Assembly: GCA_037447605.1 (NCBI GenBank)
Contig: CM074820.1
Location: 342,182 to 362,838 of the forward strand
Direction: 5' to 3'
Source: Zygnema circumcarinatum
Lineage: Eukaryota; Streptophyta; Zygnematophyceae; Zygnematales; Zygnemataceae
Length of the DNA stretch: 20,657 nt
The notes below the pieces were generated by a model that did no database searches, was not told where the DNA came from, and saw only the letters and a program-made list of their open reading frames with translations. Each line of letters opens with the position of its first letter. Position 1 is the first letter of the stretch. This document shows positions 1-8,112 of this stretch, piece by piece. Both the position numbers and the translations under genes were made by a program.

Positions 1-50
1 AAAAAAAAAAAAAAAATTCAGAAAATGATGAAGAAAATGTAAAGAATGCA

Positions 51-445
51 AACATCACCATATCCAGGACCGGGTCCTTCCGAAATCTTTCCAGGGTTAT
101 TTGCTATACAATACATGGGTGTGAGCGTAAGTACGGACCTTTTTTCATGAAGATCTTATGTTTCCGAATTTTTTTCAATCTTTTCGAACATCGCTATATC
201 CAGGACCGGGTCCTTCCGAAATCTTTCCAGGGTTATTTGCTATACAATGCAAGAGTGTGAGCGTAAGTACGAACCTTTTTTCATCATGATCTTATGTTTC
301 CGAAATTTTCTCGATCTTTTTGAACATCGTCATCTCCAGGACCGGGTCCTTCCGAAATCTGTCCATGGTTATTTGCTATACAACACATAAGTCAAGCGTA
401 AGTACGAACGTTATGTATATCATGATGTCATTTTTATCATTTTTT
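51..445 (+). repeat. 136-bp tandem repeat, three copies
   Basis: Units start with AACATC at 51, 187 and 323. Each has CCAGGACCGGGTCCTTCCG, TTATTTGCTATACAA and GCGTAAGTACG at the same spacing. The third copy is diverged after about 420. The array may extend left of the window. A 16-base A run opens the window. Confidence 0.9.
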
Positions 446-536
446 TTTTTTTTTTTTTTGGTAATTTTCAAAACTGCGAAATGTCCAAATTTCCAGATTG
501 TCCAGGATTTTAAAATGTCCAGCTTTTCAAAATTTC

Positions 537-582
537 CAGCGATTTCCAGCGCGATTTCCAGCGATTTCCAGCGATTTCCTGC
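537..582 (+). repeat. Short tandem repeat of GATTTCCAGC
   Basis: About five units of roughly 10 bases, some with a two-base insertion. It follows a stretch with related words such as TTTCCAGATTGTCCAG. It is non-coding as far as I can see. Confidence 0.75.
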
Positions 583-782
583 TTTAAAAGTCAGGAGGGC
601 TGTAAATCTTTAAGTCGAGGAAGGGTGACTATGGGCCGGACAACCTAACTGGTAGTGACTGGTCGACTGATGGCGAGACACTGGCCCGACTTGATTGAAA
701 GTACGACTCCTGGTGGCCGACAGTGTGGCCAGCCAGCCAGTGGCTGCCTTGTTAGTTTGTTGACTTTTTTGTTTGTAAAAGT

Positions 783-923
<141 letters not shown>

Positions 924-957
924 CTCCACATCACTCGTCACCGACACAGCCTGATTT

Positions 958-1007
958 CTGACTGCCACAGACTGACTGACTTCTGACTGACTGACTGGAC
1001 TGACTGA
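958..1007 (+). repeat. (ACTG)n-like microsatellite
   Basis: Repeated CTGA and GACT words over about 50 bases just after the CA tract. Imperfect. Confidence 0.8.
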
Positions 1008-1055
1008 CATGTTAGTTAGTAGCCTCCATCCTTCCTCAACACCCTCTTCAACTTC

Positions 1056-1223
1056 TTCCTTCGCCCTTCCACCATTCTCCCTTTCACCACACTCCATGTT
1101 CCTTCCTCCTCCTTCCTCCTCAACACCCTCCTTCCTCCTCCTCCTTCCTCAACACCCTCTCCTTTTCCTTCCTTCGCCCTTCCACCATTCTCCCTTTCAC
1201 CACACTCCATGTTCCTTCCTCCT
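1056..1223 (+). repeat. CT-rich region with a 55-bp direct repeat
   Basis: TTCCTTCGCCCTTCCACCAT and the bases after it, up to CCATGTTCCTTCCTCC, occur at about 1056-1110 and again at about 1169-1223, an offset of 113. The whole stretch 1020-1250 is pyrimidine-rich. No gene is seen. Confidence 0.85.
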
Positions 1224-1817
1224 TCCTCTTTCCTCCTCCTCCACCAATCATTATTTGTCGGTCATTTCGGTTTCTCTGGTAGGAAGAAATGCAGCAGTAG
1301 CTGCAGCAGCAGAACGGCAGAGAAACCGCAGCGACATAAGTGTTGGTTACGGTAGATTTCGGAACAAAACGGCAGCAAGCACCACCAGCAACTCTTCAGC
1401 TAGACAGGCGAGTGTAAGAAATGGAAGTCGGGAGGAGGTGAAGAACAGGGGAAGATGATATCGCGGTTGTTCCGTAACCGTTTCGTCATCGAAACGTCGT
1501 CGACGTCCCCGTACAGGCACGAAACGGCTCTATTTGGCTCTATTTCGGCTCTCTTTTTTTTACGTTTTTCGTAATCGCGGGATTGTGATTGTCGGTTGAC
1601 AATGCCCGAAGCGGCACGCGTGGCGCGCGGCTCCACGCGGCGTCACGACTACGCGGTGTCTCGCAGCGAGGGATGGCTGACGTCATCATTAATCAATAGT
1701 GGCTGATCGGACGGTGCAAAATTCGCGACGCGCGCGTGCGACACCGGCGACATCGTTCATGCGACACGCGCATACGACGCGCAGATGCGACGCGCGGCAG
1801 ATTGGTTGGCCTGTTGA

Positions 1818-1984
1818 CTTTCGTAACTTTCCTTTTCCGTCAATTTTTGTTCGGTTTGATACCACCCAAACCAAACGTAACAAACGTCAGTATGTTTGAC
1901 ACTAGAACGAGTACTCCGGTGACATCGCGACCCTGCTATAGAGGAGTACTTTCGTAACTTTCCTTTTCCGTCAATTTTTGTTCG
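1818..1984 (+). repeat. Perfect 36-bp direct repeat
   Basis: The 36 bases beginning CTTTCGTAACTTTCC and ending TTTTTGTTCG are identical at 1818-1853 and 1949-1984. The pair brackets the MITE-like fragment at 1894-1958, suggesting a duplication around it. Confidence 0.92.
1894..1958. mobile_element. Fragment related to the 157-bp MITE, opposite orientation
   Basis: The stretch from GTTTGACA through AACGAGTACTCC and GGAGTACTTTCGTAAC matches the reverse complement of about 10039-10104 with scattered differences. The terminal inverted repeats are not present. It looks like an old or truncated family member. Confidence 0.6.
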
Positions 1985-2342
1985 CGCCCGCGCGACGCGC
2001 GCGTGCGACAGCGGCGACGTCGTTCATGCGACACGCGCATACGACGCGCAGATGCGACGCGCGGCCGACCCGCGCGCGCGGCGCCGCCAAAAGGCGGAAC
2101 AATAACCGTGAAGCAGGGCTGGCCAGTGGCGAGACGCCGCGTGGCTCTTGCTAGCCCGTGGCGGTTCGCCACGTAGCCGGCAACGCGCGCGTGCGACACC
2201 GGCGACGTCGTTCATGCGACACGCGCATACGACGCGCAGATGCGACGCGCGGACGGCGCCCGGCTGAGTTCTAAGTGGTGTGCTTATAGCGTCCATATTG
2301 CATGGAGGACCGCCTTAGCGACCGTACAAGTCTTCGGGGGTT

Positions 2343-2364
2343 TGCGCGCGCTGTAGCGCGCGCA
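2343..2364. repeat. Perfect GC palindrome with 2-base spacer
   Basis: TGCGCGCGCT, then GT, then AGCGCGCGCA. Ten-base arms of alternating purine and pyrimidine, which could form a cruciform or Z-DNA. Confidence 0.9.
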
Positions 2365-2556
2365 TGAAGATTGGGCAGAAATGTAGTTGTACGGAGCGGC
2401 GCGCTGGTGTACGGCCAGCGGAGCGCTGATTGGTCGCGGCGCGAGTGCGGAGCGTGGAGCGCGCGACATGTGGCGCGACGGATGGAGATCAACGGTGGTG
2501 CACGAAGCGGCGGAACGAAGCGTCAGTGGAGTCGCTTCAGAATGTCGGCTACGAAT

Positions 2557-2572
2557 CACGTGGCGCCACGTG
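2557..2572. promoter_or_regulatory. 16-bp perfect palindrome carrying two G-boxes
   Basis: CACGTGGCGCCACGTG is its own reverse complement and contains CACGTG at both ends. In plants CACGTG is bound by bZIP and bHLH factors. No gene is seen close enough to assign it a target, so a regulatory role is only possible. Confidence 0.4.
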
Positions 2573-2961
2573 GACCACTCATGTAGCAGCCGGAAAATGG
2601 CGAATGGGACCTGACGGGCAGAGAATCTGTACGGCAGTCAATCTGTAGGTCGGTCGTCGAACGTCAACGTCGGAACGTCGTCGACGTCACCGTACCGGCA
2701 CGAAACGGCTCTATTCAGACAATCGTCTTTTGGACGAGGATGTGGCCCTTTTTTGTACGGTTTTCGTAATCGGGGGATTGTGATTGTCGGTTGACAATGC
2801 CCGAAACGGCATGTTTGTACCGGGGTGGGTTGGTAAACCGTAACAGCTTGTTCTGTCAAACACGGGACACGCAAGATTTGGAATGGTTCGGTTGACAACG
2901 CCCGAAACGGTTATGGTGTTGGTCAAATTAATCATAGCTCCAACATACCAGGCTAAAAAAA

Positions 2962-3297
2962 GAATTTAATGAAAATGGGGTATAGTTGCCACGAGTCTGA
3001 CGTTGCAACGTCGCGCGTCCGGATTTGTTGTGCTTTTCGTTGGATCGAATGCGCAGAAAATGGGGTATATCGCGTAACCATTCAGTCATTGCCAAGTGTC
3101 GTTTTCTACGTACGACAGCGTTCGATTTGAATGTTTTATGTGACCTACGGATTCGATTAGGTTGTCAAAGATGAATTTAAAGAAAATGGGGTATAGTTGC
3201 CGCAAGTCTGACATTGCCACGTCGCGCGACCTGATTGGTTGTACGTTTCGTTGGATCGAATGCGCAGAAAATGGGGTATATCGCGTACCCATTCAGC
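2962..3297 (+). repeat. Direct repeat of about 126 bp, offset 211
   Basis: About 2962-3088 and about 3173-3297 share GAAAATGGGGTATAGTTGCC, TTTCGTTGGATCGAATGCGC and AAAATGGGGTATATCGCGTA, at roughly 85 to 90 percent identity by eye. Each copy has GAAAATGGGGTATA-type words near both ends. Confidence 0.88.
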
Positions 3298-3529
3298 TTA
3301 TGTGTTCGATCAGTTTCCGTTTCAGTTCACTTCACATAATTAAGGTTCGAAGACATTTCTATAAAAAGGCAACGCACGACGATCTTGATCCGCAGCCTGT
3401 TGTTTTGAGCATGGCGGTGTTTCCGCATTTCAAAAAAAGTGCCTTACGGGCCATCCGCCAATGGGTGCGCACCACGTGGAGAGACATTGGCCGGTTCCAA
3501 CTGAAAATGGCCATGGATGGTCCTGAAGG

Positions 3530-3815
3530 GAGCGCTGGGGAGAGGGGAGAGTGGGAGAGGGAGGACAGCTGGAGGAGAGGGAGAGGGAGAGGGAGAGAGA
3601 GAGAGAGAGAAGGAGATAGAGGACAGCTGAAGAGAGGGAGAGAGAAGAGAGAGAGGGAGGACAGCTGGAGGAGAGAGAGAGAAGGAGATAGAGAGTTGAA
3701 GAGAGGGAGAGAGAGAAGAGAGACAGCTGGCGAGAGAGAAGGAGAGAGAGGGAGGACAGCTGGAGAGAGGGAGAAAGATTGGAGGGAGAGGACAGTTGGA
3801 GAGAGAGTGAGAGAA
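3530..3815 (+). repeat. GA-rich minisatellite
   Basis: A purine-rich stretch built from GAGAGG, GGAGGACAGCTGGA and GACAGCTGG units. The CAGCTG word recurs at irregular spacing. The long open frames across it are low-complexity and I do not call them genes. Confidence 0.9.
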
Positions 3816-3879
3816 CAGAGAGCAATATCAGTTTCGCTCCGAGTGTTGCAATCGCGAGGCCTGCAGCCATGGCTGGTGC

Positions 3880-4340
3880 GCTTCCACTCCTTCAATCACC
3901 TTTATTTGGCCCTTTCAGAGTTTGGAATCGTGCTCAGCTTGCTTGTTCCACGCTGATGTCATGGGAATGGCCTGTTTGGCCTTTGATGCTGACGTTTGGT
4001 CGTGTCACGCTGACGACATAATAATAACATGCTAAGGCCATCTAACGTCCTACCAGTTGGTTGAGCTTTGCTGATGTCTTTCTGAGCTCAATTGATGCAT
4101 GCGCTGACGTCATGCCACTCCGCACTACTGTTCTGTTGCTGGTGTTCGCTTGGGCCTGCTAATGTAATGCTGATGCCTGCCTGCGTTTGCTGATATCATG
4201 CAAACGTCAGTTTGGCCAGTACTGACGTGACAATGACGCCACTTTCAGCCTTGATCATGTGATCATGTGACATAGTACTGGGAGAAGGTGGCTTTTCTGA
4301 TCATTTTGCTCATGGAAGCGTCTTCATTCACCTGCACTTG
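3880..4340 (+). repeat. Region rich in TGACGTCA-like words, no gene seen
   Basis: Words such as GCTGATGTCAT, GCTGACGTT, GCTGACGTCATG and CTGACGTGAC recur irregularly. Similar sequence appears at 6845-6985 and in introns at about 11760-11900 and 12690-12830. An ATG at 3869 sits in a context (CTGCAGCCATGG) recalling that of the main gene, but no convincing first exon follows. Confidence 0.5.
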
Positions 4341-4349
4341 GAAGTACAG

Positions 4350-4535
4350 GCTTTGGGGCTTCTCCGTTTGGGAGCCAAAACGGCGGGTCTCGAGTGGCCC
4401 CATATACACCCACAATTTATACAGATGCAGAGGGAATCCCGATCGGAAAGTTCATGGCTATATCGGCAATGGCGATATATTAAAACAAGAGTGCAGAGGA
4501 CCTGAGGTGGGAGGATTATGAATCAGGGGATAAAG
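4350..4535 (+). pseudogene. Degraded copy of the GLEBS exon
   Basis: This matches exon 5 of the main gene (13571-13780) over nearly its whole length, with a TACAG acceptor at 4349 and a donor AAAG|GTACAA. It encodes [20 protein letters not shown] and ISAMAIY, then hits an in-frame TAA at 4481-4483, where the intact exon has TAC AAA. A 6-base in-frame deletion also lies just upstream. The stop removes the SxEELRxxDYQ half of the RAE1-binding segment. Unless skipped, this exon cannot encode a working GLEBS. Confidence 0.8.
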
Positions 4536-4828
4536 GTACAATATACAGTGCGTTTTTTGTGTTGGCTTTATTGATCAATATTTTTTCGACTCTATCCCGA
4601 ATCCTGGCATTGCAATCAATGTTGTGTTTAACGTGTGCAAGAGTTGCTTGCAGTACTGCATGCTGTCCTACCCCATTCTACCCCCACTTTCCTCCTCGCT
4701 CTTCTCACTTTACCCCTCCTTGTATCGCCTTGCTTTCGTGCCTTCTATTTTCCCTCGCCCCTTCTCCTTTCTTACCTCTGCTGTTATATGTTAAGTTTTT
4801 CATTCCTTTCGTTTTTGCGTGTTTGCAG

Positions 4829-5373
4829 GTGGTCCAACTCTTCCATACGTTTCAGGAGCTGTGTTTTGGCAGAGACAAGCAAGCAAGCTTGGATCATCTA
4901 CTCCTGCTTTTGGGAACACTCCCAATACAAACCCTTTTGGGGCTCCTGCAACAACTGCAGGCATGTTTGGCTCTACTACTGGAGGCGGATTTGCAGTCCC
5001 GTCCACACCTGCATTTGGGACGTCTACAACGCCTGCATTCGGAGCTTCAGCATCCCCATTTGGAGCCAATTCAACCCCAGCATTTGGGCGGAGTTCAACT
5101 TCTGTTTTTGGAGCTACTCCTCAACCAGCATTTGGGGCCTCTCCTACCCCTGTTTTGGGGGCTCCTTCTAACACTGCCTTTGGAGTATCTTCCTCAACTC
5201 GATTTGGGTCTACAACCCCTGCATTCGGGTCTTCTACTCCAGCTTTTGGAGCCAGTTCTACACCTTCTTTTGGAAGGGGGGGCTCATATTCTTCATTTGG
5301 AACATCAACAAGCCCAGCTTTTGGTGTGGAACATTTCCCAACTTCTCCTTCTTTTGAGGCCTTGTCAGTTTGA
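4829..5373 (+). pseudogene. Diverged copy of FG-repeat exon 6
   Basis: The acceptor TTTGCAG and the reading frame match exon 6 at 14151, and the preceding intron is also similar to intron 5. Several FG motifs are damaged: the copy has VFWQ where the gene has VFGQ, and KLG where the gene has PFG. After about 5275 it leaves the exon 6 sequence. Two endings are possible. It may read on to TGA at 5371-5373, followed by an AATAAA at about 5432, or splice at a weak donor (TTTG|GTGTGG, 5323) in phase 1 to 5498. It is either a pseudogene fragment or part of a diverged FG paralog. Confidence 0.7.
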
Positions 5374-5497
5374 CTTAGAAGTTTTGCTTTTTTAGGGCTT
5401 CACTTCCCTTGTGTTTGAATGATGGATGTAATAAAAAACTGGCTGTAATGTTACAAAGGATCTTATTTGCGTATTATATTGCTCCATTATGGTACAG

Positions 5498-5653
5498 CAT
5501 TCGGGGCTTCCTCTGATCCGCTCCACCTTTCCTCTAGCACTTCCGCATTGCTTGGGCAGCCGCAAATTTCTCCGCCTATCTTCAGACCACCAGGCAATCC
5601 TTCACAGCAGCCATTCATTGGGATTGCAAACTCGCCAAGTCTACTTGGTGGAG
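5498..5653 (+). CDS. Exon-like segment X of upstream FG paralog
   Basis: It opens after GGTACAG and closes at GGAG|GTGAG; 156 nt, phase 1 at both ends. It encodes AFGASSDPLHL, a Pro- and Ser-rich stretch and SPSLLGGG, with only one FG motif. It has no counterpart in the main gene that I recognise. The donor sits in a hairpin that is repeated 43 bases downstream. Support comes from the open frame, splice signals and matching phase; there is no homology evidence. Confidence 0.45.
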
Positions 5654-5730
5654 GTGAGATTACCTCCACTTTTATTGTATACTCTCCCCGGTGGAGGTGA
5701 GATTACCTCCACTTTTATTGTATACTCTCC
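5645..5730 (+). repeat. 43-bp tandem duplication with donor-site hairpin
   Basis: A 43-base unit starting near GGTGGAGGTGAG is present twice, at about 5647-5689 and 5690-5732. Each unit holds the inverted repeat GTGGAGGT / ACCTCCAC with a 6-base loop (5648-5669 and 5691-5712), and the proposed 5' splice site lies in the left arm. The shift of 43 is not a multiple of three, so use of the second donor would change frame. Confidence 0.85.
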
Positions 5731-5732
5731 CC

Positions 5733-5769
<37 letters not shown>

Positions 5770-5915
5770 CTTCCCTCTCTATAACCTTCTTTCTCTCTCC
5801 CTCTTTCTCTTCCCCTCCCACGCTCTCCCTATCTCTATCTATCTCTCCCTCTCGCCCTTCCCCCCTCTCTCGCGCTTTCTCTCTCTCTCGCACTCTCTCT
5901 TTCTCTCGTTGTACA
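5731..5915 (+). repeat. CT-rich microsatellite in intron-like sequence
   Basis: Runs of TCTC with CCTT interruptions between segments X and Y. No coding signal beyond the low-complexity frame. Confidence 0.9.
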
Positions 5916-6008
5916 AAGTATTTCCTTTAGCCTGCTTCACCTCTCCCTTACCTCCTGTGTAAGAACGTTATCCACTCATCCTATAATTCTTTTTCATTTT
6001 TATAACAG

Positions 6009-6710
6009 CTTTGGAAGCCTCATCTGGCCCATTCTCTACAGGGATGACAGCTGGACCACCATTTGCAACATTCGCACAGGCCAATACAAGCTCTTCACCA
6101 TCCACTTTTCCTTTTTCAAACATGCAAGAGCCCTCCACTCAGCGAGCATTTAGAGCCACAGGCCATTCATTTGGGCCGGAATTCTCACTGTTTGAGGGAA
6201 GATTCTCTGCTCTTGGGGCACAGTCCTCCGCGCTCGGGACACAACTCGAGGCATTTGGGTGCCAGCTTTCTTCCCTTGGCAGAGAATTGTCTTCGCTTGG
6301 AGTACAGGCCTCTTCCTTAGGGGCACAGTTTGCTACGTTTGGGGCACAAGCTTGTGACTTTGAGTCACAGACCAGTGCCATGGGTGCTCAACTTTCAGCT
6401 CTTGGAATAAAGACCGTTACTCGTGAGGCGCAGACGTCTGCGGTTGGGGCACAGGTCACTGATCCTCAGAAGCAGACTTCTGCGGTTGGGGCACAGGTCA
6501 CTGATCCTCAGAAGCAGACTTCTGCGGTTGGGGCACAGGTCACTGATCCTCAGAAGCAGACTTCTGCGGTTGGGGCACAGGTCACTGATCCTCAGAAGCA
6601 GACTTCTGCGGTTGGTACACAAGCCACTGCTTGTGAGGCACAGACCCCTGCGGTTCAGCCACAGACCACCGCTCCTATCATTAGTCCTTCGCCGAACTCA
6701 TTTGGGAATG
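6009..6710 (+). CDS. Exon-like segment Y of upstream FG paralog, with LG and SAVGAQ repeats
   Basis: The acceptor is ATAACAG and the donor AATG|GTGAGG; 702 nt, phase 1-1, about 233 codons without a stop. It starts with a Ser/Thr/Pro-rich stretch holding a few Phe motifs (PFATF, PFSNM, SFGPEF). Then comes a run of short repeats of the form SxLGxQ and SALGAQ, in which most of the expected FG dipeptides are replaced by LG, and finally 14-residue repeats around TSAVGAQVTDPQKQ. It ends with NSFGN at the donor. The length of open frame in repeat DNA is notable, but the 42-bp repeat itself has no stop in this frame and inflates it. The product is not recognised beyond being FG-nucleoporin-like. Confidence 0.5.
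6431..6676 (+). repeat. 42-bp coding minisatellite in segment Y
   Basis: Units start at 6431, 6473, 6515, 6557, 6599 and 6641. The second to fourth look identical, the first differs by one base, and the last two are degenerate and the final one shorter. Each full unit encodes 14 residues around QTSAVGAQVTDPQK. The period is a multiple of three, so copy-number changes keep the frame. Confidence 0.9.
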
Positions 6711-7057
6711 GTGAGGATGAATGGCCATTCTTTTTATCTGTTGTTCCTTTCTATTGTGATTGGGCTTTGTTGAAGTGTCTATGTTGCACCCCTGTGTGGG
6801 TGCTGCTTGTTGTGTGTATGTGTGTTTTTCTGTTCCTGTGCTTGTATATACTGACGTCATACTGATACCTGCAGATGCCTGCTGATGCCCGTTTGAGCTA
6901 CAATGACGTCATACTGTTACATGCAGACGCTTGTTGATGTCCCCTTGAGCTAAGTTGACGTCATACTGATGCTCGCTAGCATCTGCTTTTGGATTTGTGC
7001 GCCTCGTCGTTCAAATTCATTTCCAATTTTTTTTTTTTGTTTTTTTTTTGTTTGCAG

Positions 7058-7137
7058 AACCTGCTCCTGAAGAAGAAGAAGAAGCACCTGCTCAGGCACT
7101 TGCCAATGGGAAGGCCAAAGAGTGCGGAGAGCGGTGA
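7058..7137 (+). CDS. Possible terminal exon Z of upstream paralog (acidic tail, stop)
   Basis: After a T-rich tract and TTTGCAG the frame expected from segment Y (phase 1) reads EPAPEEEEEAPAQALANGK, then AKECGER, and stops at TGA 7135-7137. A GTGAGG donor-like site overlaps the end at 7134 but would leave phase 2, for which I find no partner exon. If real, the paralog would end here, lacking the autopeptidase domain and NUP96. The evidence is only splice signal, phase and frame. Confidence 0.4.
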
Positions 7138-7467
7138 GGCGTGAGAAATGAATGGTGGAGATAAAGGAGGGACCCGTGTGAGAGGGGAGAGGAGAGGGGG
7201 AGGGAAAGGAGAGGTGGAAACAAGTATGAGGGCTCGGCAGCACATTTTTGCTAGAATGTCAGTTTTGCTCCCATAGAGAGGCGCATGTCATTTTTGTCGC
7301 TGTTCTTTAACTTACCCTTTTTCTTTTTAAAATTACGGGACACTGGTGACGCCATTCTCTCTCCCGTATCCTCTATCCCGTATTCTCTCTCCATTGTTTT
7401 TACTTCTGCCTCTCTCTCTGCTTTTCCTATGCCTTTGGTGGGTAGAAAGCTGTTTTGTACAACGAGT

Positions 7468-7812
7468 GGTAGTGAGACTGCGAGTGGAGTGAGAGGAGTT
7501 GGAGTGAAAGTTGAGTGGGAGTGGTAGGAGTTGCACGAGTGGGAATGGGAGTGAGAGTGAAAGTTGAGAGTGGGAGTGGAGTGAGAATGGGAGTGGGAAT
7601 ATGAGTGAGAGTGGGAGTGAATGTTGAGAGTTGAGCGTGAGAGCGTGAGTGGGAGTGAAAGGTGGGAACTGAAACTGAGAGTGGGAGTTGGACTGGGTGT
7701 GGAAAGGGAGTGAGAGTGGGATGGGAGTGGTGTGTGTGGGAGAGGAAGTGATGGAGTGGGAGTGGGAGTGTGTGGGAGTGAGAGTGGGAGTGGGAGTGGG
7801 AGTGGCAGTTAG
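7468..7812 (+). repeat. GAGTGG / GTGGGA minisatellite
   Basis: About 345 bases of GTGGGA, GTGAGA and related hexamers on the plus strand, following a short stretch after segment Z. Repeated GGG runs separated by a few bases could form G-quadruplexes. No gene seen between 7138 and 8640. Confidence 0.9.
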
Positions 7813-7947
7813 AATGAGGGCGTGCACGTGATGGGATGGAGGGGGGATGGTCCTGATGGGAGCGAGCACCGCTGGTCAACTCTCGCGTGCACCAACTCGC
7901 AAGTTTTGAACCATAAACATTGTGCATCCCTCATGTTAGACAAAACT

Positions 7948-8112
7948 AGAGGGACGGAACGGACCGGAACGGACCGGAACGGAACGGAACGGGACGGGAC
8001 GGGATGGGACAGGACGGAACGGGACAGGACGGGACGGGACGTAACGTCACGGAACGGGAACGAGCAGAACGAGACAGAACGGGACGGAACGCGACGACGC
8101 GGAACGGAAGGG
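7948..8112 (+). repeat. GGAAC / GGGAC pentamer satellite
   Basis: About 165 bases of GGAAC, GGACC and GGGAC units, with interruptions near 8040-8070. Not a telomere repeat of any type I know. Confidence 0.9.

Larger units (their letters stand above)
1731..2252 (+). repeat. 67-bp CpG-rich repeat, three copies
   Basis: Copies at 1731-1797, 1998-2064 and 2186-2252 are nearly identical, each starting CGCGCGTGCGACA and ending GATGCGACGCGCGG. Only one or two positions differ. Spacings are 267 and 188, so this is not a regular tandem array. Confidence 0.93.
1481..2813 (+). repeat. Dispersed direct repeat, two diverged copies of about 135-150 bp
   Basis: About 1481-1615 and about 2664-2813 share AACGTCGTCGACGTC, GGCACGAAACGGCTCTATT and GATTGTGATTGTCGGTTGAC in the same order. 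A shorter third match (GGTTGACAACGCCCGAAACG) lies near 2890. They flank the CpG-rich block and could be ends of one element or relics of a family. Confidence 0.7.

Noticed and set aside
51-445. CRISPR-like spacing of repeats
   Set aside because: The 136-bp units are directly adjacent, drift throughout, and sit in eukaryotic DNA. There is no short repeat with unique spacers.
3162-3956. 264-codon plus-strand open frame rich in Gly, Glu and Arg
   Set aside because: It is produced by the GA-rich minisatellite and its flanks, with no domain or splice support. Frames on the other strand across the same tract are equally long and read as Ser/Leu runs.
4350-7137. Upstream exons as the true 5' part of the NUP98-NUP96 gene
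   Set aside because: The GLEBS copy has a stop, the last segment would leave phase 2 while exon 2 needs phase 1, and the MFG start at 11032 gives a complete canonical N-terminus.
7333-7927. Minus-strand frames rich in His, Ser and Thr
   Set aside because: They arise from the GAGTGG minisatellite read in reverse; no start context or conserved motif.
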